Notes: generated by a model not told the origin, from the letters alone. DNA of 63,584 bases from UBA7446 sp965657545 (GCA_965657545.1 CBFHOG010000010.1:1-63584); one strand, 5' to 3'. Counted from the first letter of the stretch, positions 32,747 through 42,228 are shown. Program-made: numbers and translations.

Positions 32747-35572
32747 TTATTGTTTTAATTCTTCACGCAAAAATCTTGCAGTATGACTCGATTTGTGGCG
32801 AGAAACTTCCTCTGGTGTACCCGTACAACAAATTTCTCCTCCCTTAGACCCTCCTTCAGGACCTATGTCCACAATATAGTCCATTTGTTTGATGACGTCC
32901 AAATTATGTTCAATGATAATCATGGTATTTCCCTTATCTACCAACTTGTTAAGCACGTTCATCAACACCCGAATATCTTCAAAATGTAGCCCGGTTGTTG
33001 GCTCATCCAAAATATACATTGTTTGTCCTGTATCTCTCTTTGATAGTTCTGTAGCTAGTTTTATGCGCTGTGCTTCGCCACCAGAAAGGGTAGTGGACTG
33101 TTGTCCAAGAGTGATATATCCAAGCCCAACATCTTGAATGGTTTTTAATTTTCGATAGATTTTGGGGTAGGGTTCAAAAAACCTACAGGCATCATTAATG
33201 GTCATTTCTAAAACATCGCTGATGCTTTTGTTTCGATATCTGATTTCCAGTGTTTCTCTGTTAAAGCGTTTACCGTAGCAATCGTCACATTGCACATACA
33301 CATCTGGTAGAAAATTCATTTCAATGGTTTTTACACCTGCCCCTTGACAGGTTTCACACCTACCGCCTTTTACATTAAAACTAAAACGCCCAGGTTTGTA
33401 GCCACGAATCATCGCCTCAGGCGTCTTGGTAAACAACTGACGAATTTCTCCAAAAACACCCGTATAAGTCACGGGGTTACTTCTAGGTGTTCTCCCAATA
33501 GGAGATTGGTTGATATCAATAACTTTATCGATATGTTCCAAGCCTTTTAATGCGGTGTAGGGCAGGGGTTTTTTAACGGCCTTAAAAAAATGCTGATTTA
33601 ATATGGGGTAAAGCGTTTCGTTTATTAAGGTTGATTTTCCGCTTCCTGAAACACCCGTTACGCCAATCATACTTCCTAACGGCAAGGTCAAACTAACATT
33701 TTTCAGGTTGTTTCCTGTGCAACCTTTGAGTGTAAGCTTTTTTCCATTTCCACTGCGTCTTTTTAGGGGGATTTCAATCTGTTTTTCCCCAGTGAGATAA
33801 GCTGCTGTTTCTGTTTTTAGGGTTTTTATTTTCTTTGGTGAGGAAGCTGCAACCACTTCGCCACCATGACGTCCTGCACCAGGTCCCATATCAATGAGAT
33901 AATCCGATTTAAGCATGATGTCTTTGTCATGCTCCACTACAATAACAGAGTTTCCAATATCACGTAATTGCATAAGGGATTCAATGAGCTTCTCATTGTC
34001 ACGCTGATGTAATCCAATGCTTGGCTCATCTAAAATATAAAGCACACCAACGAGTTGCGCACCAATTTGAGTAGCCAATCTGATGCGTTGTGCTTCGCCA
34101 CCAGAAAGTGATTTTGCACTGCGGTTAAGCGATAAATAATCCAATCCAACATCCAATAAAAACGTCAAGCGTTTTTCAATTTCCAACAATACTTCGTGGG
34201 CAATAGCACGTTGCTTTTCGGATAGTTTTTTACTAATTCCCTTAACCCATTGGAGTAAGGCAGCAATATCCATTTGCGTTAAGTCGGAAATACTTTTGTC
34301 ATCAATTCTAAAAAATAAGGCTTCTTTTCGAAGTCGAGCGCCATGACAGTCTGGACAAAATATTTCATCCATAAATCCCTTAGCCCAACGTTTTAGCGCG
34401 CTGGTATGCCCCTCATTATATTGATGCTCCAAAAAGGGAATAACGCCGTCATAATCGATGCTGTATTCTCTGGTGATACCCAAGGTTTTTGAGGCTACCG
34501 AAAAACGTTCATTTCCACCATATAAAATAACATCAAGGGCCTCTTTGGGAATGGATTTTAACGCATCTGTAAGCGAAAAACGATAACGCTCTGCAATGCT
34601 GTTCATCTGCTTAAAGGTCCAATTATTTTTTTCTGCTCCTATGGGTGCAATACCTCCAGATTTTATTGAAACCGTATCATCTGGAATCACCTTTTTTAGG
34701 TTTACTTCGTGTTTTAAACCTAGACCGTTACAGGAAGGACACATGCCCTTTGGTGAGTTAAATGAAAAGGTGTTTGGCTCTGGCTCTGGATAGGAGATAC
34801 CAGTGCTTGGACACATCAATTTCCGACTAAAAAAACGCGCTTTTTCTGAGTCAAAATCATACACCATAAGCATGTCATTTCCATGATACATGGCGGTTTC
34901 TATGGAGTCTGCCAGTCGCTTGCTGTCGTTTTCACTTTCTTTAACGGCAAGTCGGTCTATGACAATTTCAATATCGTGTGTTTTATAGCGATCTAACTTA
35001 AAGTTCGGTGATAACTCTACGAATGAACCGTCGGTGCGCACACGCGTAAATCCTTGTTTGCTAATGGAAGCAAAGAGTTCGCGGTAATGCCCTTTGCGTG
35101 ACTGCACCACAGGTGCAAGAATGGCGATTTTTTTACCCAAATAGGTTTTTAAAATGGTGTCCTGAATTTCCGCATCAGTGTATTGTACCATTTTCTCATT
35201 CGTCTGGAAACTGTAGGCATCAGCTGCACGTGCAAATAGCAAGCGCAAAAAATCATATACTTCTGTGATGGTACCTACGGTGGAGCGTGGACTTTTCCCT
35301 GTCGTTTTTTGCTCAATGGCAATTACAGGAGATAAGCCGTCAATTTTATCCACATCGGGGCGTTCTAATCCGCCCAGAAATTGCCGTGCATAGGCAGAAA
35401 AGGTTTCAATATAACGACGTTGCCCCTCGGCATAAATGGTGTCAAAAGCCAAGGATGATTTGCCACTTCCCGAAAGACCGGTAATCACGACCAGCTCGTT
35501 CCGTGGAATGGTTACATCAATATCTTTTAGGTTGTGTACACGTGTTCCTTGTACAACAATAGCATCTTCCAT
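32747..35572 (-). CDS. uvrA: excinuclease ABC subunit A
   Basis: The protein is 941 residues from the ATG at 35572. It has the two ABC modules of UvrA: GLSGSGKSSLAFDT and GVSGSGKSTLINET as Walker A, SLSGGEAQRIRLATQ and TLSGGEAQRIKLATE as signatures, and zinc fingers CPSCNGLG, CPDCHGAR and CETCQGAGVK. It detects helix-distorting DNA damage and loads UvrB. Length agrees with the family. First gene of a minus-strand unit, with a 249-base spacer to the divergent gene at 35822. Confidence 0.96.
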   Translation of the reverse strand: MEDAIVVQGTRVHNLKDIDVTIPRNELVVITGLSGSGKSSLAFDTIYAEGQRRYIETFSAYARQFLGGLERPDVDKIDGLSPVIAIEQKTTGKSPRSTVGTITEVYDFLRLLFARAADAYSFQTNEKMVQYTDAEIQDTILKTYLGKKIAILAPVVQSRKGHYRELFASISKQGFTRVRTDGSFVELSPNFKLDRYKTHDIEIVIDRLAVKESENDSKRLADSIETAMYHGNDMLMVYDFDSEKARFFSRKLMCPSTGISYPEPEPNTFSFNSPKGMCPSCNGLGLKHEVNLKKVIPDDTVSIKSGGIAPIGAEKNNWTFKQMNSIAERYRFSLTDALKSIPKEALDVILYGGNERFSVASKTLGITREYSIDYDGVIPFLEHQYNEGHTSALKRWAKGFMDEIFCPDCHGARLRKEALFFRIDDKSISDLTQMDIAALLQWVKGISKKLSEKQRAIAHEVLLEIEKRLTFLLDVGLDYLSLNRSAKSLSGGEAQRIRLATQIGAQLVGVLYILDEPSIGLHQRDNEKLIESLMQLRDIGNSVIVVEHDKDIMLKSDYLIDMGPGAGRHGGEVVAASSPKKIKTLKTETAAYLTGEKQIEIPLKRRSGNGKKLTLKGCTGNNLKNVSLTLPLGSMIGVTGVSGSGKSTLINETLYPILNQHFFKAVKKPLPYTALKGLEHIDKVIDINQSPIGRTPRSNPVTYTGVFGEIRQLFTKTPEAMIRGYKPGRFSFNVKGGRCETCQGAGVKTIEMNFLPDVYVQCDDCYGKRFNRETLEIRYRNKSISDVLEMTINDACRFFEPYPKIYRKLKTIQDVGLGYITLGQQSTTLSGGEAQRIKLATELSKRDTGQTMYILDEPTTGLHFEDIRVLMNVLNKLVDKGNTMIIIEHNLDVIKQMDYIVDIGPEGGSKGGEICCTGTPEEVSRHKSSHTARFLREELKQ

Positions 35573-35821
35573 AGTCAATCGTCGAATATAGGCGATATTT
35601 CAATAAAAACAATTGCTGCAACGCTCTTTTTCTTTGATATTCAAAAACAGTTTTTCAACATGTTTTATTTGGCTTGTAAGGATTTTACTACATGGTTTTT
35701 TATGTTCATTTAGGTCCGTTCAACCCCCCTGAACGTAGTTTCAGCCTTGTTTTATGTACACAAACCCGTTTTTTAAAATATAAGTTGTTAGAAATTGAAA
35801 TTTTATGCTGTTAAAACTTAT
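35573..35821. other. divergent intergenic region uvrA / Sel1 gene
   Basis: AT-rich, 249 bases, with no believable open frame. It has a small inverted repeat (GTTCA...TGAAC, about 35718-35733) around a run of six C. It should hold promoters for both directions; no -7 box stands out. Confidence 0.35.
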
Positions 35822-37249
35822 ATGATGGCATTACGTTTACTTTCAATTTTCTGTTTTTTATTTTTCACTTCAACGCTAATTTCCCAAGAGCATGATATCT
35901 GTCCGCATAAGTTGTCTGTCGCAAGTGACTATTTAAGTGATTTTGGATTTGCTTCTTATGAAATGGTTCATGAAATCAATGAAAGTATTTCAAAATGCGA
36001 TGACAATTCTACGAATGCTGATTTTGTTTTTGGTATGCTCGGTAGGTTTTACGCTGAAAACGAGTGAGATAAAGAAATGGCATTTGAACGGATTGAGCGT
36101 GCGGCTGGTGCGAATCATGCTGTAGCAGCCAAAACACTAGCACTTATGCTAAAAGAAGGAGAAGGCTGCCTGTTAGACCTGGAAGCTTCTGAAGACTGGC
36201 TTAAAAAGGCATATAAACTAGGGAATGATGAGGCTGCTTATATTTTAGGGTATTATTACTTAAAAGGACTTGGAACTATTCGGCAAAGCTACCCAAAAGC
36301 GGTGCGGTGGTTGAAGCGGAGCCGTTATCCCATGGCAACGCATTGGTTGGCATTATGTCAATATTTTGGATTTGGAGTAATTCAAAATAAAGAAAAAGGT
36401 CTTGCCTTGCTTAAAGAAAATGAAACTGAAAATAGTTTGTATTTTCATGACTATCTCATACAAAAAGACAAGGATTCCATAGAAGTTAAATTAAAAAACA
36501 ACCTTGTTGAAGCGGTTACTAATGGACATATTGCGAAACAATATGTACACGCAGATGTATATGGATTAGGCACACCTCAACAGGCCTATTTGTTGGCGTG
36601 GGACTGGTCTAAAGAACGTGTTTTACAGCAATTTCCCATATCCTTTAATCTTGTTATAGATAGCACCCAAACGCATTTCACCTATGCTGATGATAAACAA
36701 GAAATTGAGGGCGGTGCTGCGCTATTGGGTGACCAAGGGGCATTTGATGGATTTTCCATTGCTATTCCAAATCCCTACCCGGACCATGATGCTGAAAAAG
36801 ATTTGTTCATTGACATATTCACGGCGCAATTCTCACAGGCGTTAGTTGACAATACTCCTGTAGTAATTGGAGAACTTGAGGGGTGGGTTGCCAATTTTAA
36901 CGAACCCGCACCGCCGCTGAGTTTACTTCTTGTTGACCCATGGAATGGATTATTACAACACGAACGGAATATAATTCAGAATGATAAACAAAACATCATT
37001 ACCAATTATCCGAATCAGTTTACAACCGATTTGGTGGTGCGTTTTGAATTGGCCCAACAAGAAGATGTTCAAGTTAACATATACCACTTTAAAACACTAG
37101 ATAAGTATGAATTGCTTTCACACCAACAGTTGGCGGAAGGAGAACATATTATTAGAAAAGACACTTCTGGCTGGCCTAGCGGGCTGTATGTGATACAGCT
37201 ATTTGCAGGTGACCAACTACACCGTAAACTCATTTTAAAAGAATACTAA
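35822..37249 (+). pseudogene. Sel1-repeat protein with T9SS-like tail, split by one in-frame TGA
   Basis: One reading frame runs from ATG 35822 to the stop at 37247-37249, broken only by TGA at 36065-36067. The left part has a signal peptide (LLSIFCFLFFTSTLISQ) and starts a Sel1/TPR-like repeat (FVFGMLGRFYAENE). The right part continues it without a gap (DKEMAFERIERAAGANHAVA) and holds more Sel1-like repeats (EASEDWLKKAYKLGNDEAAY, then ILGYYYLKGLG). The protein ends with WPSGLYVIQLFAGDQLHRKL, a type IX sorting-domain-like tail. The downstream ATG at 36077 could give a 390-residue product without signal peptide. It could be a recent nonsense mutation (TGG or similar to TGA), a sequencing error, or readthrough. 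It ends 1 bp before the M23 gene. Confidence 0.75.
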
Positions 37250-37250
37250 T

Positions 37251-39674
37251 ATGCGCCCGAATATTTTAACCTTACTGCTAACTATTTTTACTGTAACCAT
37301 AGCAACGGCACAACTCTATGATAACAGATCACGGTATTTACGAACGCCCAAGGATGTGAATAGGTACGAACGAAACCTAAACACCTTTCAAAAGCCTACA
37401 AGACGAACTTATTATGGAAGTTCGCAAAGTTACTTCAGACGAAAATACTCGAACTATAAAACAAAGAGCTACAATAGCTACAACAGCAGGGTTTATTCAC
37501 ATACAAAACCAAGCTATGGTTCTAGGGAGTTTTATGAAAATTTTAGAAATCAAGATGTTTTAAACCGTTATGCGAATAAAGCTACTGAAAGTGAATTTAA
37601 GCAAAAAGATTGTCACTGTAATTATAAGAATGATATAAATTATACGTTTCAAAAATGGTATAAAAGTCAAAAGATAGCTAGAGCAACTTTATTACGGAAC
37701 TACGAATCGCTTTTTGAAAAAAAGATTGAGAAACTGTTAAACAAACAGTTCCCCGATTTTAAAAGTGCACAAAAAGCTTTTTTCAAAGACTATGGCAAGA
37801 TTCATCATAATGAATACATGCAACGTATTTCAAACATGAATTCTAATGACCTATATCAGAAACAGCTCGAATTTGGTAAAGCTAAATCTTACTATAAGTT
37901 TTTTGACTTTGTTGAAAAACAAAATAATATTTATTCTCGCCAAAGTTATTATGAACTAAAGGATAAGATTGGAGATCTAGTTGTTTCTGGTAAAACAATT
38001 AGTAGGCGTGATGGAAGTCGAAAACTGTATAACACGTCAAATTTAAACACGCATTATAATAACATAAAAAATAGTTATAAGGATTTTTTAGTTTCAGAGA
38101 AAATCTTTGATCAAATGAATCGCAATTCATCTTTATTTTATGATTATCTGTCTGAGAAGTATGTTGCGCATTACAATAACCAAGGTAATTATGAATATAA
38201 ATTGGGTGCATTTAATGGATATATCGAGCATTACCAAAACATAGCGGGTTATGGCACAGTACTTAAACCCATTCATAGTTACAGCAACTACATGCTATTT
38301 AAAGTGCCTTTTGATGAAATACAGTTAAAAGCTTTTTTTAAAAAACATTTAGCCAAAAACATTGATTATACATACAGAGGCAGTTTACCTACAATTGAAA
38401 CCGCAATAGCGAATGTAGCCGTTCATGAATTGGATGAATTTAATTCACGTGAACTTAGGCACATTAATTATAATCTCTTAAAAGATAAAGAACATAAAAA
38501 AAGACTGTATGAAAAAATAAAACATGCAGTACTTAACAAAAAAACTCTAAAAAATGCGGTTATAGAATATTTTAAAAATGTAATCCCAATAGACGATTAT
38601 GAAATTCAAACTGTAAAAGATGCCGTTGGTAGCAGGTTAAATGACAAACCTTTTATGTGGAAGGAATTAAAATATATGCCCTATTTTAAGTTTCAACTGT
38701 CAATGAATCCTAACGTGTTATTTACACTTGATTTAAAAGTTAAACGTGTTTTTAGTGGCGGTCGTACTACTAATGGCGGGCGTACTCCTGATCTCATTTT
38801 TGAAAACAATAATCACCAAGGCATTGCAGATGTATTAAAACATATTTACGACAAACCTAAATACTGGAGCGTTGAAGGCGCCACCATACGGCATTTCTTA
38901 AAACAAAAAGGGCTAAACGTACCCAGTAGCCTTAGCAATTATGATCTTGGCAAGCTTTTTGACTTTGGTGGTGGAAACTCCAACACCTTGACCATAGAAT
39001 TTTCAGATTATGCCCGAAAATATATTACCAATTTCCACCACGGCGATGGGAAATATGGGACTTCGTTGTTTACAGATTTGTTAAAGCTAAAAAAGCTGCA
39101 TGATATTTTAAAGGGAAGGCCTGTGGATTTTAGTAACAACAAAAAGCCATGCATTGGTGACCCAGTCCCAAACCCTGAAATTGCACCACAAAAAAATTCA
39201 GGCATACAAGGGGGGATGCATGATACGTGTGCTAGATGGAACGAAAAAACAATTTGTAAGGGAATCAAAGGAAGAAAGTGGCATAATGGTGTAGATATAA
39301 AAAACCCTCCTGGAGCGCCAATTTATGCCATTTATGATGGTGTGGCTTCAAAACATACCCAAACAGATGAAGACGGAAATTTAGATGGAGCAGGATATTA
39401 TTCAGTGATTAAATCCAAAGTAAATGGAAAAAATGTTCGAATGGTCTATTTCCATTTACAAAACGATAATAGAACTACAGGAGTTGTAAAAGTCGGTGAT
39501 ATTATTGGCTATCAGGGGGATTCAGGGAATTTAAAAAATGGGATAGAAGAAGGACATACAGTTTCTCACGTTCATATAAAAACTCAAGTAAATGGCGCTA
39601 ATGATGACCCTTTAAATCATATAAAAACAAAAATTGATCATAAAACAGGAAAAGTCATAAATCGATGTAATTAA
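37251..39674 (+). CDS. secreted M23 (LytM) metallopeptidase-tipped effector candidate
   Basis: The protein has 807 residues: a signal peptide (ILTLLLTIFTVTIATAQ), a Tyr/Arg/Ser-rich stretch to about 115, then a long helical region (about 115-640) that I do not recognise, and an M23 domain at about 655-800. The zinc and catalytic residues of LytM are all present: His678-x3-Asp682 (HNGVD), His735 (YFHL) and His773-Val-His775 (SHVHIK). Such enzymes cut cross-bridges or stem peptides of peptidoglycan. The C-terminal domain sits like the tip of a polymorphic toxin and is followed by small exported proteins and by a second, broken tip copy at 40692. A housekeeping cell-wall role cannot be excluded. 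Confidence 0.78.
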   Translation: MRPNILTLLLTIFTVTIATAQLYDNRSRYLRTPKDVNRYERNLNTFQKPTRRTYYGSSQSYFRRKYSNYKTKSYNSYNSRVYSHTKPSYGSREFYENFRNQDVLNRYANKATESEFKQKDCHCNYKNDINYTFQKWYKSQKIARATLLRNYESLFEKKIEKLLNKQFPDFKSAQKAFFKDYGKIHHNEYMQRISNMNSNDLYQKQLEFGKAKSYYKFFDFVEKQNNIYSRQSYYELKDKIGDLVVSGKTISRRDGSRKLYNTSNLNTHYNNIKNSYKDFLVSEKIFDQMNRNSSLFYDYLSEKYVAHYNNQGNYEYKLGAFNGYIEHYQNIAGYGTVLKPIHSYSNYMLFKVPFDEIQLKAFFKKHLAKNIDYTYRGSLPTIETAIANVAVHELDEFNSRELRHINYNLLKDKEHKKRLYEKIKHAVLNKKTLKNAVIEYFKNVIPIDDYEIQTVKDAVGSRLNDKPFMWKELKYMPYFKFQLSMNPNVLFTLDLKVKRVFSGGRTTNGGRTPDLIFENNNHQGIADVLKHIYDKPKYWSVEGATIRHFLKQKGLNVPSSLSNYDLGKLFDFGGGNSNTLTIEFSDYARKYITNFHHGDGKYGTSLFTDLLKLKKLHDILKGRPVDFSNNKKPCIGDPVPNPEIAPQKNSGIQGGMHDTCARWNEKTICKGIKGRKWHNGVDIKNPPGAPIYAIYDGVASKHTQTDEDGNLDGAGYYSVIKSKVNGKNVRMVYFHLQNDNRTTGVVKVGDIIGYQGDSGNLKNGIEEGHTVSHVHIKTQVNGANDDPLNHIKTKIDHKTGKVINRCN

Positions 39675-39687
39675 AAAAATAAAAATT

Positions 39688-40191
39688 ATGAAAAAAATAA
39701 TCTTAACAACAGTAGTTTTATTTAGTATCACATGTTCCAAAGCTCAATTAAATAATATAAACAATGATGAATTTGGTGAAAGTATAAAATTTAATAATGT
39801 TTCGATTGGAGATATTATGGTAGCTTCTGGAGATTTGACCAAAATGAGAAGTTATTTTGGTAATGATATGCAAGAAAGACCTAATAATACAGCACCTTTT
39901 TTAGCTAAGTTTTTATGGAATAATCACTTATCCTTTGGATTTGAAGATGAAACCGATACGGGAAATGATTATGATTTGACCTACATAAAAGTAAAAAGTA
40001 ATTATGTAGTAGTCAATGTTAAGGGGTTGTCTATAAAGCTCTACGATGATAAAAGTAAGTTTAAAGACTTTTTGTTTAATGAAAAGTATAGTAGCTATAA
40101 TTTTACAGATGCAGATACAGGAAGTGTTGGGCTGTCGTTTAAAATTAATAAATACAATAAAGTTTCAGAAATTAAACTGATTTGCTTTTGA
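39688..40191 (+). CDS. small exported protein, candidate immunity protein A
   Basis: The protein has 167 residues. The N-terminus (MKKIILTTVVLFSITCSKAQ) is a signal peptide, possibly a lipoprotein signal with the Cys at position 16. The mature part is acidic with landmarks MRSYFGNDM, LSFGFEDETDTGNDYDLTYI and a C-terminal VSEIKLICF. It resembles the protein at 40967-41491 (LFGN, FEFEDRSGRGNFELVHF, IYEIKFISF), so the two are paralogues. It starts 13 bp after the M23 gene, the place for a toxin immunity gene. Function inferred only from this. Confidence 0.7.
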   Translation: MKKIILTTVVLFSITCSKAQLNNINNDEFGESIKFNNVSIGDIMVASGDLTKMRSYFGNDMQERPNNTAPFLAKFLWNNHLSFGFEDETDTGNDYDLTYIKVKSNYVVVNVKGLSIKLYDDKSKFKDFLFNEKYSSYNFTDADTGSVGLSFKINKYNKVSEIKLICF

Positions 40192-40225
40192 TAAACAATT
40201 CTAATGTCCGTTGTTCTATGACCTT

Positions 40226-40696
40226 ATGAAAAAGATACTTTTTTTAACAATGCTTCTTTTTGTCAACTGCCTTGTCATTGCACAAGAAAACAATTCCATA
40301 AGTTCATCATTACTTACAATCAATGAGAAAAAATATATAGGCGAAAGTGAATCCTATTTAATTAAATCATTAGGCAAGCCTAACTCCAAAGAAAACTATT
40401 TTTTTGAAATGGATGACCAACATGCTGTAAAATATAAATACAATGGTATTGTCTTTTATGTCATTGAGGGTATAATAAATTCTTTTGAAATTACGAGTAA
40501 CTCTTTTGAATTTATAAATCCCGATATAAAGATTGGTAGCTCTGTAAATATGTTAAAAAAACACTATCCCTTAAGCTTTAATAATAGATCAACTAGACAA
40601 GAAGGGATAATTTTAACATTAACTGATATAGATAAATTTGTAGTTTTTGAATGGAATTATTGGAGAATTAGCAAAATCTATGTGCTCGACTATTAA
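40226..40696 (+). CDS. small exported protein, candidate immunity protein B
   Basis: The protein is 156 residues from the ATG at 40226 (a TTG at 40211 is also in frame). It has a signal peptide (MKKILFLTMLLFVNCLVIAQ). The mature part has LIKSLGKPNSKENYFFEMDD and NPDIKIGSSVNMLKKHYPL, a layout similar to protein A but with little identity. Its stop codon at 40694-40696 lies in the first codons of the M23 remnant, and the two frames overlap. No family recognised. Confidence 0.65.
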   Translation: MKKILFLTMLLFVNCLVIAQENNSISSSLLTINEKKYIGESESYLIKSLGKPNSKENYFFEMDDQHAVKYKYNGIVFYVIEGIINSFEITSNSFEFINPDIKIGSSVNMLKKHYPLSFNNRSTRQEGIILTLTDIDKFVVFEWNYWRISKIYVLDY

Positions 40697-40952
40697 TGGC
40701 AAAACTGTCAAAACTCTATATTTTCACTTAAAAGAAAAGAGCAGACGGACTGGACAGGTAAAAGCAGGCGATATAATAGGTTATTTAGGTCGATCGGGGA
40801 ACTTAGAAGAAGCTATCAAAAAAGGGCTTACAGAATCTCATCTTCATATCAAAGTAAAAGAAAATAATGTTGAGGTTGATCCCAATGATTATTTATCTAA
40901 TCCTATTGATCCAAATACTGGGAAAAGAAATCAAACAGTAAAATGTAATTAA
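40692..40952 (+). pseudogene. truncated second copy of the M23 tip (orphan toxin remnant)
   Basis: From about 40692 the frame reads INGKTVKTLYFHL, then RRTGQVKAGDIIGYLGRSGN and SHLHIK, closely matching VNGKNVRMVYFHL, TTGVVKVGDIIGYQGDSGN and SHVHIK of the complete M23 protein, and both end in a Cys-Asn. The conserved His of YFHL and the HxH pair remain, but the HxxxD zinc half-site and about 60 residues before it are missing, so it cannot be an active peptidase. A short product could start at ATG 40680. It joins exactly at the stop codon of candidate immunity B and is followed 14 bp later by candidate immunity A'. Confidence 0.8.
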
Positions 40953-40966
40953 CAAAAACTATATCT

Positions 40967-41491
40967 ATGAGAACTTTATATAAGCTACTTCTTACTATTA
41001 TGTGCTTAATTGTAAACGCAAACACTTGCGTAAGTCAGGAAATAAATTATTTGTCTGAGATTGAATTTGATAACATCCGTGTTGACGGGGTGGCTTGGAA
41101 AGAAATTCAAAAAACAAATGGAGATGTTAAGGCTATGAAATCACTTTTTGGCAATACAATTAAGTTCAAAACCGCAGATGACCCTAGCCCAAGAATAGGT
41201 TTTTGGGATAGAGGCTTTTATTTTGAGTTTGAAGACAGGTCAGGAAGGGGAAATTTTGAATTAGTTCATTTTTCAATTAAAAACAATAAATCAAATATTT
41301 CTATTAAAGATAGTTCTGCAACCATTGGTTCAGACGTAGAAGAATTAGATTATTCAAATTCTCGAATGTATGGTCGTTATGGTAGTAGTATTACATACAT
41401 GAGGAATGGAAGTGAGAGTGACCCACTGTTTATCTCGTTTTGGACAGCTTCAAAAAAAATCTATGAAATAAAATTTATATCATTTAATTAA
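40967..41491 (+). CDS. small exported protein, candidate immunity protein A'
   Basis: The protein has 174 residues with an N-terminal signal peptide (LLLTIMCLIVNANTCVSQ). It shares with protein A the order of segments LFGN, FEFED, an Asn-rich strand, and an ending IYEIKFISF (A: VSEIKLICF), so it is a diverged paralogue. It directly follows the broken M23 tip, just as A follows the complete one. This repeated toxin-then-immunity order is the main support for an immunity role. Confidence 0.68.
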   Translation: MRTLYKLLLTIMCLIVNANTCVSQEINYLSEIEFDNIRVDGVAWKEIQKTNGDVKAMKSLFGNTIKFKTADDPSPRIGFWDRGFYFEFEDRSGRGNFELVHFSIKNNKSNISIKDSSATIGSDVEELDYSNSRMYGRYGSSITYMRNGSESDPLFISFWTASKKIYEIKFISFN

Positions 41492-41500
41492 AAAAATTGC

Positions 41501-41545
41501 TTCCCCCCGCTGGCGCGAGGGTTTATCTAGTGCCAAATAAAGTTA
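41501..41545 (+). repeat. dispersed repeat R1, copy 3
   Basis: CCCCCCGCTGGCGCGAGGG followed by TTTATCTAGTGCC and AAATAAAG. It ends 14 bp before the ATG of the next gene and begins 58 bp before it; the copy at 59796 has nearly the same distance to its downstream gene (57 bp). Confidence 0.6.
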
Positions 41546-41558
41546 AAACCCCACCCTT

Positions 41559-42164
41559 ATGAAAACAACCTATATCTTCCTAATTACATTAAGCATTATT
41601 AGTTTTACCCATGCCCAAACCGAAAAAGGAAAACGCCTTGTTGGTGCTAAAACACAATTAGGTATTGGTGTTTCTAATCATAGCGTAAAAACCGCTGACC
41701 GACATTATTTAAGTCAAAAAAATACGTCTATAGTATTAACCACATTTGCAGGATATTTTGTTAAAGAAAACCTTGCTATTGGCGGTGAGCTTCTCTTTAG
41801 TTATACTAGAACTAAAGACTATGATAATAACAACACATCTTCTGAAACAACCATTGCTTTTGCTCCATTTGCACGTTACTATTTTGGTGCTAAAAAAGCA
41901 AAGCCATTTGTGCAGGGCGCCGTTGGTATAGGAAGTTTACGAAGTAAAGTTGAATATAACAGTTCTTCTAATGCCTACGAAGATTCTTCGACTATTGTGA
42001 CGTATAGTGCAACTGCTGGCGTTGCCTTTTTTGTAAGCGACAATACGGCATTTGATCTCAGCTTAGGATATGGAGGAATTTCTGGTGCGAATAACGATGA
42101 CTCTAAACGAAAGGGAATACAAGATAGTTTTGGACTAAATATGGGTATTTCTATTGTGTTATAA
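41559..42164 (+). CDS. outer-membrane beta-barrel protein (OmpA/OmpW-like small barrel)
   Basis: The protein has 201 residues: signal peptide ending FTHAQ, then about eight alternating strands (FAPFARYYFGAKKAKPFVQG, AVGIGSLRSKVEY, AFDLSLGYGGISG), ending in LNMGISIVL with a hydrophobic last residue as barrels require for the BAM machine. It is a porin-type/outer membrane beta-barrel domain family member of unknown function. It marks the right edge of the second accessory island. Confidence 0.8.
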   Translation: MKTTYIFLITLSIISFTHAQTEKGKRLVGAKTQLGIGVSNHSVKTADRHYLSQKNTSIVLTTFAGYFVKENLAIGGELLFSYTRTKDYDNNNTSSETTIAFAPFARYYFGAKKAKPFVQGAVGIGSLRSKVEYNSSSNAYEDSSTIVTYSATAGVAFFVSDNTAFDLSLGYGGISGANNDDSKRKGIQDSFGLNMGISIVL

Positions 42165-42228
42165 TTCATTAAACTATAAACACTTCTTGCGTGTGCCATT
42201 TGAAAAAAGTAGGCGTAGGCTTAAAGTT

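Noticed and set aside
35822..37249. Two independent genes in tandem
   Set aside because: Both parts are in the same frame and the Sel1-like repeat continues across the TGA, so one interrupted gene is simpler.
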